Of a DNA stretch of 50,127 bases, positions 15,522-23,650 are shown one piece after another. The DNA comes from Clostridiales bacterium (GTDB lineage: Bacteria; Bacillota; Clostridia; Lachnospirales; Lachnospiraceae). The notes beneath the pieces were generated by a model. The model worked only from the letters and a program-made list of their open reading frames with translations. It searched no databases and was not told where the DNA came from. How positions within the stretch are numbered: position 1 is the first letter of the stretch; each line of letters begins with the position of its first letter. The position numbers and the translations under genes are program-made. The stretch spans positions 1 through 50,127 of the forward strand of contig JAHABX010000024.1 of the NCBI GenBank assembly GCA_018376135.1. The letters run 5' to 3'.

Positions 15522-16819
15522 AGATGAGAATATTGAGAAGGAAAGCAAAACAGTTCCTTGCGCTTGTACTTGTTTTTGCCGTTGCCCTGTCGTCTCAAAT
15601 GCAGGCTCTGGCGGCTTCCCAGTCAGGAGGCAGGTTTCAGACATTTTTAAAGACACAGGAGCAGATGGAGAAGGAAGAGGACGAGGCATGGAGAAAGTCC
15701 AGCCCGCTCTATAATCGTCTGATTGGGACAAACGGAAAGCCAAATAAAAGCGGCATGTCCTTATCGAAGGAACCAGAGGACTGGGTAAAGCAATATGAGG
15801 AGAAGGTTGAGGAGGAGGGCATCAATGAGACGCTGAATGCCGTCAAGGACGCAGCAAAAGATAAAATCAAACATCTTTGGAGAGGGTCGCCCAGGTACAA
15901 GGATGCCAAAAAAGTGCTTAATAATGTGGCGGATTTCATAGAAAATGTTGGTTCTGTACTGGGTGTGGTGGACGCAATGTCAAAATTTTCGGAGATGCTG
16001 AATCTGCAGGGAGACACGGTTGGGGAGCAGCTGATGGAGCTTACGATTCTGACGGCGCAGTTTGGAATTGCTGCATTTTCCGTAATCGGCATGTCGATTG
16101 GATTCCCCTGGGGAATGATTCTCAGCCTGGTATTGGAAATGATTCTGGGTCTGATACAAAGCGGTATTTTAGACGGGATTATTCCTTCAGGTGGGTCATC
16201 AAATGACAACAATTTAGAACGGCAGCGTTATAAACTTCCGGACGGAAGCAATGTATATAAACCCAATATTTACATTTACTCCAAGGAGGAAAGAGAGGTT
16301 GAAGTGAGCTTTGAAGAACCAGAGCTTCTGACCGTTACCATTCCGGAATATCAAAATGGCTGGCGGGTAACCGCTGATGCGGCTGGCAGACTGACGGATG
16401 CAGCCGGTGTTGCTTATGATTATCTTTTCTATGAATCTGTTACGGAGCCATCCATTTTCCAGACGGAAAGCGGTTGGCAGATACCGGCAGACAGGAGGAA
16501 GGAGTGCTTTGAAGAACTTTTGACGGATCTTGGATTTAATGAGCGGGAAATCAAGGATTTTACCGATTTCTGGACGGAAAAACTGATTCAGGGCACTGAT
16601 TACATCATGTATCCGCAGGGCACGGAGCTGGTAGATCTCGCTATGCCTGTGACGATTACTGAAAAGCCGGAGTCGTTAGAGAGAATCTGGTTTGTCTTTA
16701 TAAGAGATGACGGACGCAGAGTGGAAGAACCTCAGGGCAATGAGTTGAATCGTGGCGGTGAATCCTGCTCTTATTATGTGATTGAATGGGGAGGGCTTAT
16801 TCTGCCGGATGAGTCTTAA
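15518..16819 (+). CDS. secreted protein with internal hydrophobic segment and KPVIYLYP-type C-terminal domain
   Basis: The 433-residue protein has a Sec signal peptide with likely cleavage after Ala33 (QALAA/SQ). Residues 35-170 are helical and charged. Residues about 172-225 are a long hydrophobic, glycine-rich stretch (AAFSVIGMSIGFPWGMI, then LSLVLEMILGLIQSGILDGI) that could insert into a membrane as a hairpin. The last 180 residues (YIYSKEEREVEVSF, PEYQNGWRVTADAAG, VAYDYLFYES, then VIEWGG at the end) resemble a domain recurrent in Clostridia secreted proteins that usually opens KPVIYLYP. The layout recalls a pore-forming or membrane-inserting surface protein, but that is inference. Confidence 0.75.
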   Translation: MKMRILRRKAKQFLALVLVFAVALSSQMQALAASQSGGRFQTFLKTQEQMEKEEDEAWRKSSPLYNRLIGTNGKPNKSGMSLSKEPEDWVKQYEEKVEEEGINETLNAVKDAAKDKIKHLWRGSPRYKDAKKVLNNVADFIENVGSVLGVVDAMSKFSEMLNLQGDTVGEQLMELTILTAQFGIAAFSVIGMSIGFPWGMILSLVLEMILGLIQSGILDGIIPSGGSSNDNNLERQRYKLPDGSNVYKPNIYIYSKEEREVEVSFEEPELLTVTIPEYQNGWRVTADAAGRLTDAAGVAYDYLFYESVTEPSIFQTESGWQIPADRRKECFEELLTDLGFNEREIKDFTDFWTEKLIQGTDYIMYPQGTELVDLAMPVTITEKPESLERIWFVFIRDDGRRVEEPQGNELNRGGESCSYYVIEWGGLILPDES

Positions 16820-16899
16820 AGCAGGGATGGAGGCTTCCTTTACACGGAGGGTAGCGTAACCATAGTATAAAATTCTATATAAAAGAGGAATTGACTGAA

Positions 16900-17835
16900 A
16901 TGAAAAAACAAATCTGTATATTACTTGCAGGAACAATAATGGCAGCTGCTTTTTTAAGCGGCTGCGGTAATAATGAAAAACCAGCAGTGGAGAAGGATGC
17001 AGACAGTATTGAATCCAGGGAGGAATCCTCTCAGCAGACTGAAATGCAGGAAAATTCGGCTGAAGATGTGGAGACGGTCGATTTAGATGAACCCTATGTA
17101 CTGGTTCGAAAAATTTTCACCAGTAACGATACTGTTACAGAATTTGGTTATGACGAAAATGGAGATAAAACTTCAGAAACTGTTAGTTACCCCGACAAGC
17201 CGGACGAAACTCTTTATCGAGAATATACCACACAGTATCAGGAGGATGGAAGCAAAATCGTGTCGGAATCTCAGACCATGCTGAAGACCACTGGTGAATC
17301 TATGTCCTCAGAAACCTTTGAATATGAATACAATCCCGATGGTCTTCTGATTAGAAAAACAGGATTTGATCGAAATGGTGAGTATCAGGGAGAAATTATC
17401 TATGAATATGATGAAAATGGAAATTTAATTTCTCAAAGCGAGGGAAAGCCAGGCAGCGGAATCTCATCTCTGGCAAGAAGTTACGAGTATGACGATACCG
17501 GAAAGCTGATAAAAGAAACGCAGTTTGATTTTGATGGGGAAATCAACCAGTATTTTACTTATGAGTATGATGAGAATGGCAAGCAGACCGTAAAACATAA
17601 TTATAATCCTGCTGGCGAGGAGATGGTAGACCCCGTTGTGTGCCAGTGGAAATATGAGTATGACGGAGAAGGTCGTGTGGTTGATGAATGGCGGGAAAGT
17701 GTTGAAGGCGGACATAAATCCGAGCAGTATCAGTATGAATATGATGAGTATGGAAATGTATGCAAAAAGACAGATGTATTTCAAAAAACCATCTATGAGT
17801 ATCTGCCATTATCTGTATACTTAGAAGGAAAGTGA
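16900..17835 (+). CDS. YD-repeat lipoprotein B
   Basis: The 311-residue protein has a lipoprotein signal peptide ending LSGC (Cys22), an acidic linker and YD-repeats from about residue 75 to the end. It is a paralogue of lipoprotein A at 9221-10120, sharing the same repeat order and ending YEYDEYGNVCKK. ATG 16900 is chosen with AGAGGAA 9 nt upstream; an in-frame TTG at 16891 lies against the RBS. It is 80 bp after the previous stop, so it may also have its own promoter; CATAGTATAAAAT upstream is only a weak candidate. Confidence 0.85.
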   Translation: MKKQICILLAGTIMAAAFLSGCGNNEKPAVEKDADSIESREESSQQTEMQENSAEDVETVDLDEPYVLVRKIFTSNDTVTEFGYDENGDKTSETVSYPDKPDETLYREYTTQYQEDGSKIVSESQTMLKTTGESMSSETFEYEYNPDGLLIRKTGFDRNGEYQGEIIYEYDENGNLISQSEGKPGSGISSLARSYEYDDTGKLIKETQFDFDGEINQYFTYEYDENGKQTVKHNYNPAGEEMVDPVVCQWKYEYDGEGRVVDEWRESVEGGHKSEQYQYEYDEYGNVCKKTDVFQKTIYEYLPLSVYLEGK

Positions 17836-17905
17836 AGCAGCTATTCATGATTATCTGTTGATGAAAAGTATCAGACCTTCTGAAATATAGCATGACACAT
17901 CGACG

Positions 17906-17966
17906 AATGCCTCCTCTTGTGATATACTTACTTTTAAGTTTGTATTCATGAGAGGAGGCATTTTTT
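17906..17966 (+). terminator. terminator-like inverted repeat that contains the next gene's RBS
   Basis: AATGCCTCCTCT (17906-17917) pairs perfectly over 12 bp with AGAGGAGGCATT (17951-17962), which is followed by a T-run to 17966. The right arm is the ribosome binding site of the GTPase gene starting at 17967. For transcripts reading through from lipoprotein B the hairpin would terminate transcription and hide the RBS. Transcripts starting from the promoter inside the loop lack the left arm, so the RBS is free. Confidence 0.7.
17918..17928 (+). promoter_or_regulatory. extended -10 promoter inside the hairpin loop
   Basis: TGTGATATACT begins right after the left arm of the inverted repeat. 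A transcript from it would start near 17935 and read the translation factor gene. The -35 match (TCGACG at 17900-17905, 17-bp spacing) is partial, as usual for extended -10 promoters. Confidence 0.6.
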
Positions 17967-20684
17967 GTGGGCGAACAGGTAGATAAAAAACCGAAAAAAA
18001 GAATATGTGTAGGTCTGTTGGCCCATGTGGATGCGGGAAAGACAACGCTGTCAGAGAGTCTGCTCTATTTAAGCGGAAGTATCCGCAGACTGGGACGGGT
18101 GGATAATCAGGATGCATTTCTGGATACCCATGAGCTGGAGCGGGCGAGAGGGATCACGATCTTTTCCAAGCAGGCAGTATTTCCGCTGGGAGACAAAAGC
18201 GTTGCCCTTTTGGATACTCCGGGACATGTGGACTTTTCGGCGGAGATGGAGAGGACGCTTCAGGTGCTGGATTATGCGATCCTGATCATCAGCGGAGCGG
18301 ATGGCGTGCAGGGGCACACCCGCACACTGTGGAAGCTTTTGAAAAGATACGGGATTCCAGTCTTTTTGTTTGTAAATAAAATGGACCAGAATGGGACCGA
18401 CCGGGAGGCACTGCTGGAGGAACTAAGAAACAAGTTGGATGACCGGTGTGTGGATTTTGGCGGAGACAGCACTTCCGAGGAGTTTCTGGAAAATATTGCC
18501 ATGAGTGAAGAGGGCGTGCTGGAGCATTACCTGGCACATGGAGAGGTGCCCGGGAAGGAAATCGTGCGTCTGATCGCGGAGCGGAAGGTGTTTCCATGCT
18601 ATTTTGGTTCAGCGCTTAAACTGACCGGTGTGGAGGAATTTCTTGCGGGATTGGAAGAATATACCGAATGCCCGCAGTATGGAGAGGCGTTTGGCGCAAA
18701 GGTTTTCAAGATCAACCGGGATGAGCAGGGCAGCAGGCTGACTTATCTGAAGGTGACAGGGGGATGCCTGAGGGTGAAGGATCTGCTGACCGGAGGGGAA
18801 GGTGAGGCTCACTGGGAAGAGAAGGTGAATCAGATCCGGATCTATTCCGGTGCAAAATATGAGGCGGTAAGTGAGGCAGAGGCAGGAAGCATCTGTGCGG
18901 TGACCGGGCTTGGAAATACCCGTCCCGGTGAAGGTCTGGGAGCAGAGGCGGCATCGGATGTTCCGCTGCTGGAGCCGGTGCTGACCTATCAGATCCGGCT
19001 TCCCCGGGGATGTGATCCCATGCAGATGCTGGGTAAGCTGCGGCTTTTGGAGGAGGAAGAGCCGGAGCTTCATATCCGCTGGGATGAGCAGCTTCAGGAG
19101 ATCCAGGCACAGCTTATGGGAGAAGTTCAGATTGAAGTGCTGAAGATATTGATCCGGGAACGTTTTGGTGTGTCGGTGGATTTTGGAGCCGGGAGTATCG
19201 TATATAAGGAGACCATTGCCGGTCCGGTGGAGGGAGTGGGACATTTTGAGCCGCTCAGACATTATGCAGAGGTCCATCTGCTTCTGGAACCGGGAGAGCC
19301 GGGCAGCGGTATGCAGTTTGCAGCTGCATGCAGTGAGGATGTGCTGGATCGGAACTGGCAGAGGCTGATACTGACTCATCTGGAGGAAAAGGTGCACAAA
19401 GGGGTCCTGACCGGGTCCGAGATCACGGATATGAGGATCACGCTTGCTTCCGGCAAGGCGCATCTGAAACATACAGAAGGCGGAGACTTCCGGCAGGCAA
19501 CCTACCGTGCAGTGCGGCAGGGATTGATGAAGGCGGAGAATGTCCTCCTGGAGCCTTATTATGAATTCCGCCTGGAGGTTCCGTCGGAGACGGTCGGGCG
19601 TGTCATGGCGGACGTGGAGAAGATGTGCGGCTCCTTTGAACAGCCGCAGCTGGAGGAGGAGATGTCGATCCTGACAGGAACGGTTCCGGTTGCCACCATG
19701 CGGAATTATCAGCAGGAGGTCAATTCCTATACGAAGGGAAGAGGCAGGCTTTTCTGTACATTGAAAGGGTATGCACTCTGTCACAATGCGGAGGAGGTCC
19801 TGGAGCAGAGTCTGTATGATCCGGAAGCGGATATGGACAATCCGCCGGATTCGGTATTCTGCTATCATGGAGCGGGAACGGTCGTTCCCTGGTATGAGGT
19901 AAGCGCGCATATGCATCTGGAGAGTATTCTTTCAGAGAAACAGACGGAGGAGGTCACAGAACCGGAGCCTGTGAACCGCAGGCGAGAACGCCCGGCAGTG
20001 GGCACGATCCAGGAGGAGAAGGAGCTGGAGGAGATCTTTGCCCGTACCTTTGGCGCACCGAAGAGCCGGGTGGGAAATGACAGCTTTATCGGGAAAGTAT
20101 TCGGAGAGAGCAGGGATACAAAGGCACATACCTATAAGCCCAGGGAGCGGCTGAAGGAGTACCTGCTGGTGGACGGCTACAATATTATTTTTGCCTGGGA
20201 GGATTTAAACGAGCTGGCGAAGACGAACATCGACGGCGCCAGAGGCAGGCTCATGGATGTGATGTGCAATTATCAGGGATTTCGGAAATGCGAGCTGATC
20301 CTGGTCTTTGATGCGTACCGGGTGGAAGGGCATACCGAAGAAACTGTAAAATACCACAATATCCATGTAGTCTATACAAAGGAAGCGGAGACGGCGGATC
20401 AGTATATTGAACGCACTGCCCATGAGATCGGAAGGAAGTATCAGGTGACAGTTGCCACCTCGGACGGTCTGGAGCAGATCATTATCCGGGGACAGGGCTG
20501 TGCCATGATGTCTGCCAGAGAACTGCAGGAAGAAGTGGAGCGTATCAACAGGGAGCTTCGGGAGACCTATATGGATCAGTTTCCGGGGAGCAGGAATTAC
20601 CTGTTCGATTACCTTCCGGAGGAGCTGGCGGAGCATCTGAATGAGGTGCGCCTTGGAAAGCGGACTCTGGATGAAGAAACATAA
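17967..20684 (+). CDS. Tet(M)/EF-G-like GTPase fused to a C-terminal NYN (YacP/Rae1-like) nuclease domain
   Basis: The 905-residue protein starts at GTG with AGAGGAGG 8 nt upstream. Its first 650 residues follow ribosomal protection proteins: AHVDAGKTT (19-27), RGIT, DTPGHVDF, NKMDQNG, and a late LLEPYYEF and KGY matching Tet(M) domain IV/V. The Tet(M) loop SPVSTPADFR, used to push tetracycline off, is replaced by KHTEGGDFR, so tetracycline resistance is doubtful. After a linker, residues about 730-895 form a NYN/PIN-like domain: LLVDGYNIIFAW, LILVFDAYRVEG, EAETADQYIERTAHE and VATSDGLEQ, with the family's acidic residues. Bacillus Rae1 (YacP) is a nuclease that cuts mRNA in the ribosomal A site. 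The fusion thus suggests a ribosome-entering GTPase that delivers a nuclease; this function is inferred. Confidence 0.88.
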   Translation: MGEQVDKKPKKRICVGLLAHVDAGKTTLSESLLYLSGSIRRLGRVDNQDAFLDTHELERARGITIFSKQAVFPLGDKSVALLDTPGHVDFSAEMERTLQVLDYAILIISGADGVQGHTRTLWKLLKRYGIPVFLFVNKMDQNGTDREALLEELRNKLDDRCVDFGGDSTSEEFLENIAMSEEGVLEHYLAHGEVPGKEIVRLIAERKVFPCYFGSALKLTGVEEFLAGLEEYTECPQYGEAFGAKVFKINRDEQGSRLTYLKVTGGCLRVKDLLTGGEGEAHWEEKVNQIRIYSGAKYEAVSEAEAGSICAVTGLGNTRPGEGLGAEAASDVPLLEPVLTYQIRLPRGCDPMQMLGKLRLLEEEEPELHIRWDEQLQEIQAQLMGEVQIEVLKILIRERFGVSVDFGAGSIVYKETIAGPVEGVGHFEPLRHYAEVHLLLEPGEPGSGMQFAAACSEDVLDRNWQRLILTHLEEKVHKGVLTGSEITDMRITLASGKAHLKHTEGGDFRQATYRAVRQGLMKAENVLLEPYYEFRLEVPSETVGRVMADVEKMCGSFEQPQLEEEMSILTGTVPVATMRNYQQEVNSYTKGRGRLFCTLKGYALCHNAEEVLEQSLYDPEADMDNPPDSVFCYHGAGTVVPWYEVSAHMHLESILSEKQTEEVTEPEPVNRRRERPAVGTIQEEKELEEIFARTFGAPKSRVGNDSFIGKVFGESRDTKAHTYKPRERLKEYLLVDGYNIIFAWEDLNELAKTNIDGARGRLMDVMCNYQGFRKCELILVFDAYRVEGHTEETVKYHNIHVVYTKEAETADQYIERTAHEIGRKYQVTVATSDGLEQIIIRGQGCAMMSARELQEEVERINRELRETYMDQFPGSRNYLFDYLPEELAEHLNEVRLGKRTLDEET

Positions 20685-20696
20685 CAGGAGCAGAAG

Positions 20697-21356
20697 ATGG
20701 AAAGAAATATAGATATGAAGGAAGTATCTGACGGGAAATTATATACGTCCAATGATCTGGTAAAGGCAGACTGCGGCGGGTGCACGGGCTGTTCGGCATG
20801 CTGCCGCGGAATGGGGACGTCCATAACTCTGGATCCTCTGGATATCTTCCGGTTATGCGGTGGATTACATATGGATTTCACAGGACTGATGGTGGATAAG
20901 ATCGAGCTGAACATTGTGGACAGTCTGATCCTTCCAAATCTGAAAATGACAGACCAAAGCGAGACATGCGCCTTTTTGAACGAAGAGGGACGGTGCAGTA
21001 TTCATGCCTTTCGTCCGGGCATCTGCCGGCTCTTCCCGCTGGGACGTTTCTATGAGAATGGTTCCTTCCGGTATTTCCTGCAGGTGCATGAGTGCCCAAA
21101 GGAGAATAAGAGCAAGGTTAAGGTGAAAAAATGGCTGGATACGCCGGAGCTTAGAAAGTATGAGCAGTTTGTCAGCGACTGGCACTATTATCTGAAGGAG
21201 CTGCAGAAACAGGTGGAGGCAGATGCAGAGCAGATCAAACCGGTCAGCATGGAACTGTTGAACCAGTTCTATGTTCTTCCGTACGATATGGAGGCGGATT
21301 TTTACGGGCAGTTTTATACGCGGCTGAAGGAAGTAAGAGTAAGTCAAACCATTTAA
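20697..21356 (+). CDS. YkgJ-family cysteine cluster protein
   Basis: The 219-residue protein holds the zinc- or iron-binding cysteine pattern of the YkgJ family: DCGGCTGCSACCRG near residues 25-38, then C-x-FLNEEGRCSIH and RPGICRLFPLG. The function of this family is not settled; metal binding is expected. An AGGAG site lies before the start. It follows the GTPase-nuclease by 12 bp and so is probably in its operon. The C-terminal region (WLDTPELRKYEQFVSDWHYYLK) is helical and less conserved. Confidence 0.88.
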   Translation: MERNIDMKEVSDGKLYTSNDLVKADCGGCTGCSACCRGMGTSITLDPLDIFRLCGGLHMDFTGLMVDKIELNIVDSLILPNLKMTDQSETCAFLNEEGRCSIHAFRPGICRLFPLGRFYENGSFRYFLQVHECPKENKSKVKVKKWLDTPELRKYEQFVSDWHYYLKELQKQVEADAEQIKPVSMELLNQFYVLPYDMEADFYGQFYTRLKEVRVSQTI

Positions 21357-21370
21357 TTCAATTGTCACAA

Positions 21371-21381
21371 TGTGCTATACT
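21371..21381 (+). promoter_or_regulatory. extended -10 promoter of the AbrB-type transporter
   Basis: TGTGCTATACT is the extended -10 for the gene at 21448. Spacing from it to the ATG is 66 bp. The upstream -35 is poorly matched. Confidence 0.5.
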
Positions 21382-21447
21382 AAAATCATAATATACAGAT
21401 ACCGGTCTGCAAGGGGTGTCTGTATCGTATTGGGGGAGGAATATCAT

Positions 21448-22506
21448 ATGGAACACATGGGACTTTTTTGCCTGACCATGCTGGTGGCTGCTTTTGGGGG
21501 GTATGTGGGCAAGAAGCTGAGGATTCCGGCGGGAATGATGGTAGTGAGTATGGTGCTGGTCGGGATTCTGAATGCGGGCTTTGGAAAGGCTTATTTTTAT
21601 GATCCGCTGACAAAGGTCGTGCAGATACTGGCAGGGATCCTGGTGGGGAGTAAGCTGGATAAAAAAGCGGTATCCGAGCTGCGAAAGATCATTCTTCCGA
21701 CCGGAGTGCTGGTGCTGTGCATGATGATCCTGAATGTATGTGCCAGTCTTCTGATCATCCGCTTCTCTCCTTTGGATCTGACCACAGCCATGTTTGCCAG
21801 CGCTCCTGGAGGCATGGCGGATATGACGATCATGTCAGCGGATTTTGGCGCCAATTCGGCATATGTGGCGATCATTCAGGTGAGCAGACAGCTTGCGATC
21901 TTCCTGTTTATGCCTTCGATCATCCGGCTGATGAACCGGGAGCAGCTTGCGGAAAATGCGGCAAAGATGGCGGTGGAGGCAGAAAAGGAAACGGAAGAGA
22001 AGCCGGTGGAAAGGCTTCTGATCGTTGCGGTGATCGCTGCAGTCAGCTCCCTGGTCTGTATCCGGCTGGATATCAACGGCGGTGCGATCATCGGTTCCAT
22101 GGTTGCCTCCGGGGTGTATTGTGCCACCGGACATTCCTATCCTTATCCGGATTTCCTGAAGAACAGCCTTCAGGTACTGACCGGAGCATATACGGGGCTG
22201 AAGCTGACAAGAGAGGTGATTCAGATGCTTCCGGTGCTTGGGATACCCATATTGTGCGTGATGAGCTGCATCCTGATCTTTGCGATTCTGATCGCCCGGA
22301 TCGTGGAGCGGATATCCGGTATTGACCGTGCCACCTGTATGCTTGCCAGTACGCCGGGCGGTCTGTCAGAAATGTCGCTTCTGTCAGAGGAGCTGGGGGC
22401 AGATACGGTGAAGATCGCCAGTATGCAGACCGTGCGTATGTTCAGTGTGATTCTCTTGTTCCCTCCGGTGATTTCCGGGCTTCTGGAACTTTTAAGCCGC
22501 CTGTGA
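21448..22506 (+). CDS. AbrB-duplication family membrane transporter
   Basis: The 352-residue protein contains about ten hydrophobic segments in two homologous halves. Each half carries the family signature: ASAPGGMADMTIMSADFGAN in the first and ASTPGGLSEMSLLSEELGAD in the second. This is the pattern of the AbrB duplication membrane family, some members of which are suggested to be ammonia monooxygenase-like or efflux proteins; substrate unknown. GGGGGAGG precedes ATG 21448, which removes an unsupported 26-residue extension. A cytoplasmic Glu/Lys-rich loop joins the halves (about residues 175-190). Confidence 0.85.
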   Translation: MEHMGLFCLTMLVAAFGGYVGKKLRIPAGMMVVSMVLVGILNAGFGKAYFYDPLTKVVQILAGILVGSKLDKKAVSELRKIILPTGVLVLCMMILNVCASLLIIRFSPLDLTTAMFASAPGGMADMTIMSADFGANSAYVAIIQVSRQLAIFLFMPSIIRLMNREQLAENAAKMAVEAEKETEEKPVERLLIVAVIAAVSSLVCIRLDINGGAIIGSMVASGVYCATGHSYPYPDFLKNSLQVLTGAYTGLKLTREVIQMLPVLGIPILCVMSCILIFAILIARIVERISGIDRATCMLASTPGGLSEMSLLSEELGADTVKIASMQTVRMFSVILLFPPVISGLLELLSRL

Positions 22507-22586
22507 CGGAAAAAATCTCAAACGTGTAGTAATTTCAGAAGATCCTCCGTTTATATAAAAAAGAACAGGAGAAGGAGGGTATCTTT

Positions 22587-23504
22587 ATGAAGCGATTCTG
22601 GACGATCCTATGTGTGACCATGGGAACTGTGCTGCTGACGGGCTGTGGAGGAACAGACAATACAGAAGTGCCTGAGGCGAAGCCGGTGGAGACGGAGGTG
22701 GTTCATCAGGAGGAAGAGGAACCACAGGAGCCACAAGGAGAGCAGACAGGAGAGCCGGTATCCGAGCTTCCGGTATGGGAGAGCGGCTGCGAGGAGGTTC
22801 TGTTTGGTCCCTGCAGCCTGCGAAAGCCGGTGAAGGGTGTGTTTGAATTCTGCTTTGCACCGGGATATGAAGAGGAGACCTGGTATTACGATGAGTTTTT
22901 CCACATAGAAAGGTATGTGGACGGTACATGGAAAGAAGTGCCCATATCCGGCGGTTTCTGCGGGGTCACCGGTTATGAGGAGATTACCCGTGAACGGTCC
23001 AATATTCTGGAGGTGAACTGGAGCCATCTGTATGGGACGCTGGAACCGGGAATCTATGCTCTGGTGAAGAACGTGTTCCCACAGAAGGGAGATGGTCCGG
23101 ATGTGGAGGCGGGGGTTCCGGTCGGTGCCGTGTTCGAGCTGAAGGATGATCCGGGACTGAGCCTGCTTGTGTGGGAGGAGCATCCAGCCGGACTTTCCAT
23201 GGAATTTGTCCTGTACAGTGATGAGGAGGACGAGGAGAAGGAGCTGCAGTACGGAAGCTGGTACAGAGTGGACCGCCTGGAGGAGGGAAGATGGATTCCG
23301 GTTGAGTGCATTGCCGAGGCTAACTGGACCATGGAAGCCTATACGATCACGGCGGATGATCCGCGGCAGACGGAGGTGGTCTGGAAATGGATATACGGGG
23401 AGCTGGCACCGGGACAATATCGGTTCTGCAAGGAGGTCATGGAGTATTTCGCACCGGGAGAATATGAAACCTATATGTATACAGCGGAATTTGTGCTTGA
23501 ATAA
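22587..23504 (+). CDS. lipoprotein with two Ig-like repeats
   Basis: The 305-residue protein has a lipoprotein signal peptide ending LTGC (Cys20), a Glu/Gln/Pro-rich spacer, and two tandem repeats of about 100 residues. Each ends in a similar strand: LYGTLEPGIYALVKNVF and IYGELAPGQYRFCKEVM, preceded by Trp-rich strands and YVDGTWKEVPI or LEEGRWIPVEC. This fits a bacterial Ig-like fold such as the Big_20-type domain; the exact family is a guess. AAGGAGG lies upstream. It precedes an ECF sigma and anti-sigma pair. Confidence 0.8.
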   Translation: MKRFWTILCVTMGTVLLTGCGGTDNTEVPEAKPVETEVVHQEEEEPQEPQGEQTGEPVSELPVWESGCEEVLFGPCSLRKPVKGVFEFCFAPGYEEETWYYDEFFHIERYVDGTWKEVPISGGFCGVTGYEEITRERSNILEVNWSHLYGTLEPGIYALVKNVFPQKGDGPDVEAGVPVGAVFELKDDPGLSLLVWEEHPAGLSMEFVLYSDEEDEEKELQYGSWYRVDRLEEGRWIPVECIAEANWTMEAYTITADDPRQTEVVWKWIYGELAPGQYRFCKEVMEYFAPGEYETYMYTAEFVLE

Positions 23505-23518
23505 AAGGAGCTTTGAAC

Positions 23519-23552
23519 GGAAGGGTGTGACGGATGAAGGTCGCATCCTTCC
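23519..23552 (+). terminator. hairpin, weak terminator after the Ig-like lipoprotein
   Basis: A 13-bp stem with two G-T pairs: GGAAGGGTGTGAC (23519-23531) with GTCGCATCCTTCC (23540-23552). The T-run (TTTTTT) starts only about 14 bases later, so termination would be weak or the structure may have another role. Confidence 0.45.
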
Positions 23553-23573
23553 TGATTTATGGAGATTTTTTGA

Positions 23574-23601
23574 TGTTTCCTGTAACAAAAACAGGGAAAC
23601 A
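23574..23601. repeat. TGTTTCCTGT inverted repeat before the sigma factor gene
   Basis: TGTTTCCTGT (23574-23583) is complementary to ACAGGGAAACA (23591-23601) with one bulged base. It overlaps TGTAAC, which resembles an ECF -35 element. It may be a regulator site or the autoregulated sigma promoter; unproven. Confidence 0.4.
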
Positions 23602-23650
23602 GGGCTCTTAATATATAGAAGGAATATAGAAGAAAAGAAGGGGGGAGCAC

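Noticed and set aside
18609..19916. 435-codon antisense ORF
   Set aside because: Shadow of the GTPase-nuclease gene; histidine/leucine-rich composition is typical of antisense frames.
17967..20684. Tetracycline resistance gene
   Set aside because: Overall Tet(M)-like, but the SPVSTPAD loop used for tetracycline release is replaced and a nuclease domain is fused; resistance is not supported.
22501..22586. Terminator after the AbrB-type transporter
   Set aside because: ACGGA and CTCCGT can pair only weakly over a long loop without a T-run.
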